The notes beneath the pieces were generated by a model, which saw only the letters and a program-made list of their open reading frames with translations, had not been told where the DNA came from and did no database searches. The translations under genes were made by a program, and so were the position numbers. From the NCBI GenBank assembly GCA_019245255.1, contig JAFARV010000979.1, forward strand, positions 1 to 5,976: a stretch of 5,976 nt of DNA, read 5' to 3'. Positions within the stretch are counted from its first letter, which is position 1. Each line of letters begins with the position of its first letter. Shown one piece after another: positions 1-5,120 of the stretch. The stretch comes from Acidobacteriaceae bacterium. GTDB lineage: Bacteria > Acidobacteriota > Terriglobia > Bryobacterales > Bryobacteraceae.

Positions 1-75
1 GCGTTTGGAGCACACATTTGCGACTAGTGATCGATTTCGACCCGAGTTGGCGCATTGATTGGAGAAAGGATCAAT

Positions 76-357
76 ATGACCCACCTCCATATGAATTGGC
101 ACGAACTTCACGGTCGGCTGACCGCCACTTGGAGTGAAGACGCTGACAGGCCGCTTTTTACTTCGTCTGTTCGGCTAACCTCTCACGCAGCGAATACAGC
201 CCGGTATGTAGTCGACCTCCAAACAGAACGTCCCGAGAAACAGGTCACGCTTCAAGCTGGACCGATCTCTTGGGTACAGATACTCCCGCGCGAAATCTGG
301 AAAGCTTTCCTTAACGGATGTGCATTGATCGTACAAACACATACTCGATTTCTGTAG
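76..357 (+). CDS. Hypothetical protein, 93 residues, unrecognised
   Basis: I do not recognise this protein. The start at 76 is preferred over the in-frame ATG at 55 because a purine-rich Shine-Dalgarno stretch (GGAGAAAGG, 61-69) sits 6 bases before it. The product begins MTHLHMNWHELHGR, has alternating polar and hydrophobic stretches suggesting a small beta-rich soluble domain, and has no signal peptide, membrane segment or cysteine pair; its only cysteine is near the C-terminus. Another open frame (from base 2) ends at a TGA at 56-58, so this may be the second gene of an operon whose first gene ends in the window, but only 18 codons of that frame are visible. The region is more AT-rich than the genes to the right, as expected for an acquired segment. 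The good ribosome site is the main evidence; no family match supports it. Confidence 0.42.
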   Translation: MTHLHMNWHELHGRLTATWSEDADRPLFTSSVRLTSHAANTARYVVDLQTERPEKQVTLQAGPISWVQILPREIWKAFLNGCALIVQTHTRFL

Positions 358-369
358 AGGGATTAATTA

Positions 370-489
370 ATGTTGGCAGCGTTTCTATTCGGCTGTGACT
401 TGGGCCCCATTGGCGAACACACGATTTTTTGTAGCGAGAATTCGGTATTGCTGATGGGCTGCCCCGCTGAAAAATCTGCTTTCTCCTGA
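370..489 (+). CDS. Possible small ORF, 39 residues
   Basis: An ATG at 370 follows a GAGG (357-360) that overlaps the TAG stop of the 93-residue ORF, with a 9-base spacer, and the frame is open to TGA at 487-489. The product starts MLAAFLFGCDLGPIG and contains three cysteines. The N-terminus is hydrophobic and Leu-Phe-Gly-Cys resembles a lipobox, but there is no basic n-region and the segment is too short for a normal signal peptide. It may be a translationally coupled small gene, or a chance frame in the 207-base gap before the hydrolase gene. No homology is recognised. Confidence 0.18.
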   Translation: MLAAFLFGCDLGPIGEHTIFCSENSVLLMGCPAEKSAFS

Positions 490-564
490 TCGATTTCCCA
501 TAGCGATTTAGCAATTGGAACTGAGGGCGCCAAGAAGGAGCCCAAACAAGGAGAAAACAGTTTT

Positions 565-1449
565 ATGAAAGAAGTACTCAAAACTGTACTTCCTCTAGTC
601 TTTGCGCTTAGGTGTTTCGCGGCAGATGATGCGGTTGTTTGCCGGAACTATCACTCGATCCCGGTACAGCTCGCCTCAGGCCAGTCAGCGAGCATTAACG
701 GCGAGCTATGCGCGACCGAGGATGAGCTACTTGACGGATCGACCGTCCAGTTCCTCATTCATGGAGCAACTTACAACCATACCTATTGGGATTTCGGCAC
801 AGCCGGAGGCACCGAGTACTCGTACGCGCGAGACGTTGCCGCTCATGGGTTCGCCACGTTCGCGACCGACCTGCCTGGCTCAGGAACCAGCTCGCACCCA
901 CCAAGCGATGAGTTGACCGTTCAGACCGTCGCCGATGTGGTCCATCAAATTGTTGAGCGGCTCCGCGACGGCTCTATCGCGGGCGTCCCGTTCGGAAAGG
1001 TGATCATCGTCGGCCACTCGCTCGGCTCTACGGTCGTGTGGCAAGAGGCAATCAGTTATGGAGATGTCGATGGAATGATCGTAACCGGGGCGGCCCACTC
1101 ACTAACTGCCCGCTTCGGGCAATTAGCTCAGACAGACTTTTATCCCGCTGCGAAGGACCCGAAGTTTGCCGGCAGCAGCCTCGATTCGGGCTATCTTACA
1201 ACGGTTCCGAATACTCGAGCGGCCTTGTTCTACAGTGAGCCAAACGCCGATCCGGCGGTTATCAGGCAGGATGAGGCGCGCAAGGACGTTGTGCCCGGGG
1301 CATTACTCGCAACGGGCGCCCCGTTGGCTTTATCGACCGCTAGCTTAGCGATCCACGTGCCGGTGCTTACGATTCTCGGCAGCAATAGCCCGGGCCGGAC
1401 AGCCCCCATTTGCTCCCAACCTGCCCTATCGGTTATCCTAAGTATTTGA
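565..1449 (+). CDS. Secreted alpha/beta hydrolase, apparently C-terminally truncated
   Basis: The 294-residue product has a short signal peptide (residues 1 to about 20, MKEVLKTVLPLVFALRCFAA) and an alpha/beta-hydrolase fold. The oxyanion-hole motif is FLIHGATYNHTYWD (63-76), followed by ATDLPGSGTSSHP near 100-112 and the nucleophile elbow GHSLG (150-154, Ser152). Strand PVLTILGSN (266-274) is where the family normally continues with the catalytic Asp (GSND or GxDD), a Cys-containing loop and a late Gly-His. Here the sequence becomes SPGRTAPICSQ and stops 20 residues after Asn274, so the catalytic acid and His are absent. Relatives are typically some 40-60 residues longer. The start at 565 has AAGGAG at 548-553. 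The TGA lies 32 bases before rpsT, and the last 40 coding bases overlap the probable rpsT promoter. I infer a truncated, probably inactive esterase/lipase-like protein; the substrate is unknown. Confidence 0.75.
   Translation: MKEVLKTVLPLVFALRCFAADDAVVCRNYHSIPVQLASGQSASINGELCATEDELLDGSTVQFLIHGATYNHTYWDFGTAGGTEYSYARDVAAHGFATFATDLPGSGTSSHPPSDELTVQTVADVVHQIVERLRDGSIAGVPFGKVIIVGHSLGSTVVWQEAISYGDVDGMIVTGAAHSLTARFGQLAQTDFYPAAKDPKFAGSSLDSGYLTTVPNTRAALFYSEPNADPAVIRQDEARKDVVPGALLATGAPLALSTASLAIHVPVLTILGSNSPGRTAPICSQPALSVILSI
1410..1439 (+). promoter_or_regulatory. Candidate sigma-70 promoter for rpsT
   Basis: TTGCTC (1410-1415) and TATCCT (1434-1439) are separated by 18 bases and lie 43 bases upstream of the rpsT start. 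The -10 matches 4 of 6 consensus bases and the -35 only 3 of 6, so the call rests mainly on position. The element lies inside the 3' end of the truncated hydrolase frame. Confidence 0.28.
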
Positions 1450-1481
1450 ATCATCATCGAGGATCAGGTCAGTAAAGGTTA

Positions 1482-1760
1482 ATGGCAAATACAGTTTCCG
1501 CGTTGAAGCGCGTTCGCATCGCCCAGCGTAGAACGGAGATCAATCGCATGCGAAAGTCCCGTTTGCGCCATCAGATTCGGACGATGCGTCGTCTCCTGGA
1601 TAAAAAAGACGTCGAAGGCGCCACCAAGGTCGTTCCCGAGACGTTTTCACTCGTCGATCGCGCGGCGAAGTGGGGCATCATCAAGAAGAACACGGCAGCC
1701 CGCTATAAGAGCCGCCTCACCCTCCGTCTCCGCAAGCTGTCCGCCCCGGCTTCCGCCTAG
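1482..1760 (+). CDS. rpsT: 30S ribosomal protein S20
   Basis: This 92-residue, strongly basic protein matches S20, which binds 16S rRNA and helps assemble the 30S body. Recognisable family features are the N-terminus MANTVSALKRVRIAQRR, the helix MRKSRLRHQIRTMRRLL (about 23-39) and the late LVDRAAKWGIIKKNTAARYKS core (about 57-77), ending in an arginine-rich tail. The length is close to the usual 85-90 residues. AAAGG (1474-1478) is the nearest ribosome-binding sequence, with a short 3-base spacer; no alternative in-frame start fits the family better. The gene is monocistronic here: the VOC gene converges on it with 10 bases between stop codons, and I see no intrinsic terminator in that gap. 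S20 synthesis is autogenously controlled in E. coli, but nothing in this leader shows that directly. Confidence 0.97.
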   Translation: MANTVSALKRVRIAQRRTEINRMRKSRLRHQIRTMRRLLDKKDVEGATKVVPETFSLVDRAAKWGIIKKNTAARYKSRLTLRLRKLSAPASA

Positions 1761-1770
1761 CGCGCGATCT

Positions 1771-2175
1771 TTACTTCCTCAGTTCCGGGTGTTCGGACAG
1801 ACTGAGGATGTTCCCGTCCGGGTCTTTGAACCAGGCAACCTTTGCGCCCGTTGGCGCCGTCCAGATACCAAGTTCGTCCTGCTTGAGCTGGGCATAACGC
1901 TCAAAACGCACTCCCGCTTCCTCCAGTTCGCCTACGGTGGCGCTGATGTCCGGCACCTGCCATCCGAGGACTGTGCCATGCGCGGGAGGAAGCTCCTTCG
2001 CCATGCCGAGACGGAGCATGATGCCATTTGCCTCGAACACTAATGCGAATGGAGGTTCTTCGGACAAGAGATGTAGCCCCAGCGTGTCCCGGTAAAACGC
2101 CTTTGCTCGCGCAACATCGACGATGTTGACGAAGCCGATTATGTTATGTTTTCCGAGCCTCGTGACTTGCGGCAT
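1771..2175 (-). CDS. VOC (glyoxalase/bleomycin-resistance fold) family protein
   Basis: The 134-residue product has the paired beta-alpha-beta-beta-beta modules of the vicinal oxygen chelate superfamily: IIGFVNIVDVARAKAFYRD followed by TLGLHLL (12-37), ALVFEANGIMLRLG (44-57), a second module from about 70 (GWQVPDISATVGELEEAGV) and the closing strand WFKDPDGNILSL (115-126). The usual metal ligands are not evident: the first-strand His/Gln position is Asn17 and the Glu of the common NxxEL ending is Ser125. It may therefore bind a ligand without metal, and I would not call it lactoylglutathione lyase. The start ATG is 12 bases after the TGA of the cytochrome-monooxygenase gene, and GGTGAG overlapping that stop can serve as the ribosome site, so translational coupling is likely. 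Function remains open. Confidence 0.9.
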   Translation of the reverse strand: MPQVTRLGKHNIIGFVNIVDVARAKAFYRDTLGLHLLSEEPPFALVFEANGIMLRLGMAKELPPAHGTVLGWQVPDISATVGELEEAGVRFERYAQLKQDELGIWTAPTGAKVAWFKDPDGNILSLSEHPELRK

Positions 2176-2187
2176 CCCGTTATCTGC

Positions 2188-3558
2188 TCACCGCAAGTTC
2201 GCGGCAGCAACCTTTATCGGCTCCGTCGGAGCAACATCCAGATATTCAATCCAGCCGTCCATCATCTCGTTCTCGCTCGCACTGCCCCAGCGAACGTTGA
2301 TTCCCGGATTAGGATTGCCGGCCTTGTTAACGGAATTATCGAAGCGCGCGAGCACTTCAATGCGTGTCCCCTTCGGTAAAAAGACCGGATCCTTTTCCCG
2401 ATACGTGAACTGCCAATTGAATTGATAATCCGGAACCGAAACCAGCGTCTGTTTGCGCCCATCCGGCAAATCCGCGACTATCTGCATGGATTTTCCACGC
2501 AAATGCATGTGTGGCGTTAAGCTCGTGACCAGCACGTCCTTGTCGAAGGTATGGCATTCGCTGACGGCATGGTCTGAATCGCCTGCCGGAATCATGAACA
2601 TCTGATTCGAAAGATCGATTCGCCGGGAAACGCGGCTCGGCGGCTCCTTCGCAAAGATCAGCCCGACGCCGGTGTCATCGGTCTCGGTCTTGCCTGTGGT
2701 TCGCGAATAGTGAATCTGGAAACTCAACACAGCTCCCGCGGGAATCTTTCGCGCGGTGCCGGCCGGGTAAACGTCCGGCTCGCGGCCCGGCAGATACGAA
2801 CTGATCAGGCTGTTCAAGTCGGAACTCGTTGACCCCGGAAACAAACCGTTATCATCCACCGAGCACCCGTTGTCGATTACCGGCGCTTCAGGGCGCACCC
2901 ATTCGAGCGAGCCTTGGCGAATGCGAATCCACTTAGCGTACTGTGTGACGGGCGTTGGATCGCTCTTCCGCTCTGCATTCCCGCCTTTGATGAAAACATG
3001 CGCATGATGAACGATCTTGCGATTTCCGGGGCGCAGTTCAGCTGCGACGATCCAGCGGTCTTCTGCAAAATTTGTGGGCACATCGACGTATGTATACTCG
3101 TCCGGGCCCTTGCCCTCGAGCGTGTGAACCGGGATGCTCAACACCAGATCGGGCTTGCCGATCTTCCAACCGTCAGGAAAGGCGGGCGCGGGCGGCATGT
3201 CTTTCGGATCGCCCTCGAGTTTCGGGCCTTCCACCCAACTGCGAATGGTCTGAATCTCGGCATCGCTTAAACGCGGGTCGTTCGACCACTGCCCGACGGC
3301 TGGGTCCGCCAGCCACGGCGGCATCTTGCGCGAAACCACAGCTTGCCGGATCGCAGCCGCCCACGGCCGCGCATCCTGGTACGTCATCAGCGACATCGGC
3401 GCAATATCGCCCGGATGATGACAGGCCACGCAGTGCTTGTATAGGATCGGTGCAACGTCGTGGCTGAAGGTGAGTGGCCTTTTGTCAGGCGCTCCCGTTT
3501 GTGCGAGCGCAACCGACGCCGCCAGCAAACTTGCCCAAACCCCGGCCGTCTTCCACAT
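2188..3558 (-). CDS. Exported cytochrome c / copper type II (PHM-like) monooxygenase fusion
   Basis: This 456-residue protein begins with a Sec signal peptide (1-19, cleavage near ALA-QTG) and should act in the periplasm. Residues about 28-112 form a c-type cytochrome: haem attachment CVACH (43-47), probable axial Met79 in RKMPPW. The rest resembles the two-domain copper type II ascorbate-dependent monooxygenases (peptidylglycine alpha-hydroxylating and dopamine beta-monooxygenase). Ligand candidates appear in the correct order: His184-His185 (IVHHAHVF) and His283 (FQIHYS) for the electron-transfer copper; His350 and His352 (TPHMHLRGK) with Met432 (NEMMDG) for the catalytic copper. I infer that the haem domain feeds electrons to the copper sites in an O2-dependent hydroxylation; the substrate is unknown. 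The start at 3558 has AAGGG (3569-3565) with a 6-base spacer. It is the first gene of a pair with the VOC gene. Confidence 0.88.
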   Translation of the reverse strand: MWKTAGVWASLLAASVALAQTGAPDKRPLTFSHDVAPILYKHCVACHHPGDIAPMSLMTYQDARPWAAAIRQAVVSRKMPPWLADPAVGQWSNDPRLSDAEIQTIRSWVEGPKLEGDPKDMPPAPAFPDGWKIGKPDLVLSIPVHTLEGKGPDEYTYVDVPTNFAEDRWIVAAELRPGNRKIVHHAHVFIKGGNAERKSDPTPVTQYAKWIRIRQGSLEWVRPEAPVIDNGCSVDDNGLFPGSTSSDLNSLISSYLPGREPDVYPAGTARKIPAGAVLSFQIHYSRTTGKTETDDTGVGLIFAKEPPSRVSRRIDLSNQMFMIPAGDSDHAVSECHTFDKDVLVTSLTPHMHLRGKSMQIVADLPDGRKQTLVSVPDYQFNWQFTYREKDPVFLPKGTRIEVLARFDNSVNKAGNPNPGINVRWGSASENEMMDGWIEYLDVAPTEPIKVAAANLR

Positions 3559-3608
3559 ACTGTGCCCTTGCTAATAAGCCTACATCTCTCGGCTGCGCTG
3601 CTGGCCCG

Positions 3609-3668
3609 TTAAGCGGTCTCGAGCCGGGCGAGGCCGCGCGGCGTACCGTTGTCGAAAAGAATGAGCAG
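3609..3668 (-). pseudogene. 5' remnant of a DUF5615 (PIN-like) toxin gene
   Basis: Immediately after the DUF433 stop, the minus strand from the CTG at 3668-3666 reads LLILFDNGTPRGLARLETA and then TAA (3611-3609). The segment ILFDNGTPRGLAR matches the N-terminus of short DUF5615 PIN-like toxins, whose first acidic residue (here in LFDNG) belongs to the predicted nuclease site. The match ends after about 15 codons, whereas the family is about 110-120 residues long, and the remaining space is taken by the leader of the cytochrome gene. No ATG, GTG or TTG start precedes the match, so the start codon may also be lost or be CTG. I read it as the deletion remnant of a toxin that once paired with the adjacent antitoxin. 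Confidence 0.6.
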
Positions 3669-3671
3669 GGG

Positions 3672-3905
3672 TTATCCGTAAGCCGGGGGTTTATCGAGAG
3701 AGCGGGCGACAAAGTTCATAAGGCCGTCAATCTGTTCGTGCGTCACAGGGAATTGTTCGATGACTTCCTCGATGCTCATCCCGGCTTGAAGGTTCTCGAA
3801 AAGAACCTGTACCGGCGTCCGGGTTCCCTTGAGTACCCACGCGCCGCTAACCTTGCCGGGAATGCTCTCGACAATCGGGCATTCAGACCAATCAAGACAT
3901 GCCAT
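3672..3905 (-). CDS. DUF433 domain protein, probable orphan antitoxin
   Basis: The 77-residue product is a full-length short-form DUF433 protein. It begins MACLDWSECPIVESIPGKVS, continues with GAWVLKGTRTPVQVLFENLQ (21-40), then a helix-turn-helix-like second half with AGMSIEEVIEQFPVTHEQID (41-60) and ends with an ARSLDKP tail. The GKVSGxWVxKGTRxPV segment is the family hallmark. DUF433 proteins usually act as VapB-like antitoxins that bind a DUF5615 PIN-like toxin and their own promoter. The start at 3905 is well supported by GGGAGG (3919-3914) with an 8-base spacer. The position directly downstream, where the toxin belongs, holds only a short toxin fragment, so this antitoxin appears to be an orphan. 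No membrane segment or signal peptide is present. Confidence 0.88.
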   Translation of the reverse strand: MACLDWSECPIVESIPGKVSGAWVLKGTRTPVQVLFENLQAGMSIEEVIEQFPVTHEQIDGLMNFVARSLDKPPAYG

Positions 3906-3977
3906 GTTTCTCGCCTCCCTTCATCCTAGCGTTGTAGCGTAGCGGCCGGGCCACGGGCGAACGCTCAAACCCGCATG

Positions 3978-4003
3978 GCTAAAGAGTTTTTCGGCACTTT
4001 AGC
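3978..4003. other. Inverted repeat downstream of the redoxin gene
   Basis: GCTAAAG (3978-3984) and CTTTAGC (3997-4003) form a perfect 7-bp inverted repeat around a 12-base loop, about 50 bases past the redoxin stop. It could be a weak transcription end or an mRNA 3' structure, but neither strand has a following U-tract, so I do not call it an intrinsic terminator. Confidence 0.22.
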
Positions 4004-4052
4004 AACGCCTGCTTCTGGCACCCGCGAACGAACGATGGTCTGTTTGTTTCCG

Positions 4053-4604
4053 TCAGTGCTTTCGAAAATTGTTACGGATGGCCCGCAACCAATCGCCCGG
4101 GAGCGGCAAGTAAGTCTTACGCCGCGTTTGCGCCGCGTCGGGGCCCCCGGCCAGAACCGAAAGAATTTCGGCCGCCGGCACACGGCTCGCCACTGTGTCG
4201 ATGGCCACGTCTCGAACCATAAGGCCCGGGTCGATGACGAACACAGACGGTTTCGCAATGCCGCCTCTCTCGCGTGCATTTAACAGGTCCCACTCCCTAA
4301 GGACACGACGTTCTGTGTCGCACAAAATGGGAAATGGCAGCGAGAGTTGCGCGCGCAAAGCTTCGGATTCCGCGGCTGTATCGACGGAAACTACGGCTAC
4401 GCTTGCGCCTGCCGCCCGTATCTGAGCATATCGATCACGATAATCCGCCAACTGGCGGTGGCAAAACGGTCACCACCAGCCGCGATAGAACAGCAGCACC
4501 AGCGGCCCATCCGACGCTAACTCCGAAAGGCGCCGCAACGTTCCGGTCACATCCGGCAGACAAAAATCGGGAGCCCTTTCGCCTCGACGTGGAACCTTCG
4601 GCAT
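4053..4604 (-). CDS. Redoxin/AhpC-TSA family protein, probable selenoprotein (Sec45 encoded by UGA)
   Basis: From ATG at 4604 the frame gives 44 residues starting MPKVPRRGERAPDFCLPDVT, then an in-frame TGA (4472-4470), then 138 more residues to a second TGA (4055-4053). Both sides of the first TGA are peroxiredoxin-like: LVLLFYRGWW before it and PFCHRQLADYRDRY after it. The family reads RGxWCPFC here, so UGA replaces the peroxidatic cysteine, giving a UxxC motif (Sec45, Cys48). The thioredoxin fold continues with VAVVSVD, LPFPILCD and PSVFVIDP. Read conventionally, only a headless 132-residue ORF would be called, which cannot be functional. UGA is a normal stop in neighbouring genes, and a SECIS-like hairpin follows. 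An in-frame TAA nine bases before the ATG fixes the start, although the nearest ribosome site is weak. The likely role is thiol peroxidase or thiol-disulfide oxidoreductase in the cytosol. A point mutation from TGC is the alternative. Confidence 0.82.
4445..4472 (-). promoter_or_regulatory. UGA codon plus candidate bacterial SECIS hairpin
   Basis: On the minus strand the UGA (4472-4470) is followed after 11 bases by CCGCC (4458-4454), loop AGUU (4453-4450) and GGCGG (4449-4445). The stem is five consecutive G-C pairs. The loop starts 16 bases after the UGA and has G as its second base, both within the published bacterial SECIS model (loop about 16-37 bases after UGA, at least one G in the first two loop bases). 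The spacing is at the lower limit, the four-base loop is small, and no extended lower stem is evident. It would recruit SelB to decode UGA as selenocysteine. Confidence 0.58.
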
Positions 4605-4677
4605 GGCTCTAGCTTATGTCTACCGGAATCTTTACCCGATCCCTCCTTGTCGCAGTCTTAACAGCTTTGAAAAGATA

Positions 4678-4706
4678 TTGACGACGCTTGGGCATCTGTA
4701 TATACT
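4678..4706 (+). promoter_or_regulatory. Strong sigma-70 promoter of the GntR-ABC operon
   Basis: TTGACG (4678-4683) and TATACT (4701-4706) are separated by exactly 17 bases, each matching 5 of 6 consensus bases. Transcription should begin near 4713, leaving a leader of only about 20 bases before the start at 4734. A second TATAAT at 4710-4715 lies just downstream but has a poorer -35 at the right distance. The -10 forms one arm of the central palindrome of the operator, so repressor binding would directly block RNA polymerase. Confidence 0.75.
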
Positions 4707-4723
4707 CAGTATAATCAGATGCC
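4691..4723. promoter_or_regulatory. 33-bp palindromic operator, probable GntR/YtrA binding site
   Basis: The dyad is centred on C4707. The outer arms GGCATCTG (4691-4698) and CAGATGCC (4716-4723) and the inner arms TATACT (4701-4706) and AGTATA (4708-4713) are perfect inverted repeats. Only the two base pairs between them (TA against AT) break the symmetry, so 14 of 16 positions pair. It covers the -10 and the predicted transcription start of the regulator gene. YtrA-subfamily GntR proteins are known to bind long dyads at their own promoters; autoregulation here is inferred from position. The transcript would hold only the right arm, so an RNA hairpin is unlikely to be its role. Confidence 0.78.
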
Positions 4724-4733
4724 TGGAGTGCTG

Positions 4734-5120
4734 ATGCTTTCCCAAAGCGACAAGCGCCCCATGTATCTCCAGATCATGGAGCAAATCAAGCAGCGGATCG
4801 GCGTTGGTGACTGGGCCGAAGGCCAGCCCATCCCTTCTATCCGGCAGCTTGCCGTCGATCTTCAAGTGAGCGTCATCACGGTCAAGCGCGCCTATTATGA
4901 ACTCGAACGCGAGGGCGTGATCATTACCCAGCACGGTAAGGGCTCACGAGTCTCTTCGACGCCAGGACTTGGCGCGCGGCTGCGCGAACAGGAACTGCAG
5001 CAATACTTGGAGCAAGCTGTGCGCATTGCGGCGCAAATGGGCATGCCACAGAAACAGCTTCAGAGCCGGCTGCGGGCGGCCGGCGACCGGATCGCGGAAG
5101 AGGAAAAGGAACTCATATGA
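4734..5120 (+). CDS. GntR family transcriptional regulator, YtrA subfamily
   Basis: This 128-residue DNA-binding repressor has the short YtrA architecture: an N-terminal GntR winged helix-turn-helix followed by a small all-helical dimerisation tail and no large effector domain. Starting at 4734 it reads MLSQSDKRPMYLQIMEQIKQ; the recognition region is IPSIRQLAVDLQVSVITVKR (33-52), then AYYELEREGVIITQHGKGSRV (53-73), with a coiled or helical tail rich in Gln, Glu and Arg from about 82 to 128. I prefer 4734 over the in-frame ATG at 4719 because GGAG (4725-4728) is 5 bases upstream and because 4719 falls inside the operator. The TGA overlaps the ABC ATPase ATG by four bases (ATGA), so the two are translationally coupled. 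It probably represses the whole operon through the palindrome at 4691-4723; the inducing signal is unknown. Confidence 0.93.
   Translation: MLSQSDKRPMYLQIMEQIKQRIGVGDWAEGQPIPSIRQLAVDLQVSVITVKRAYYELEREGVIITQHGKGSRVSSTPGLGARLREQELQQYLEQAVRIAAQMGMPQKQLQSRLRAAGDRIAEEEKELI

Noticed and set aside
28..497. 11-base direct repeat TGATCGATTTC at 28-38 and 487-497, possible insertion-site duplication
   Set aside because: Too short, with no transposase or terminal inverted repeats between the copies; a chance repeat of this length within 500 bases is not rare.
311..581. Two minus-strand ORFs of 67 and 72 residues between the small ORFs and the hydrolase
   Set aside because: They overlap each other and plus-strand candidates, have no good ribosome site or recognisable domain, and look like chance frames.
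3485..3712. Minus-strand 75-residue ORF across the toxin remnant and the cytochrome start, containing PRDVGLLAR, reminiscent of DVGL in some DUF5615 toxins
   Set aside because: It overlaps the DUF433 3' end and the cytochrome signal peptide in another frame, has biased shadow-like composition, and the rest of the protein has no DUF5615 features.
3978..4003. Intrinsic terminator for the redoxin gene
   Set aside because: The 7-bp stem is real but is AT-rich and lacks a U-tract on either strand, so it is listed only as an inverted repeat.
3965..4283. Overlapping plus- and minus-strand ORFs of about 100 residues across the redoxin 3' end
   Set aside because: Both are out of frame with the clear redoxin domain and show no family features or convincing ribosome sites.
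4053..4451. A stand-alone 132-residue redoxin ORF starting at TTG 4451
   Set aside because: It would begin after the active site and lack the first beta strand. The upstream bases in the same frame encode the missing peroxiredoxin N-terminus through a UGA, so the longer reading is better.
4708..4736. Divergent minus-strand promoter using the symmetric TATACT of the palindrome
   Set aside because: The -10 exists by symmetry, but the -35 position (4736-4731, CATCAG) does not resemble TTGACA.
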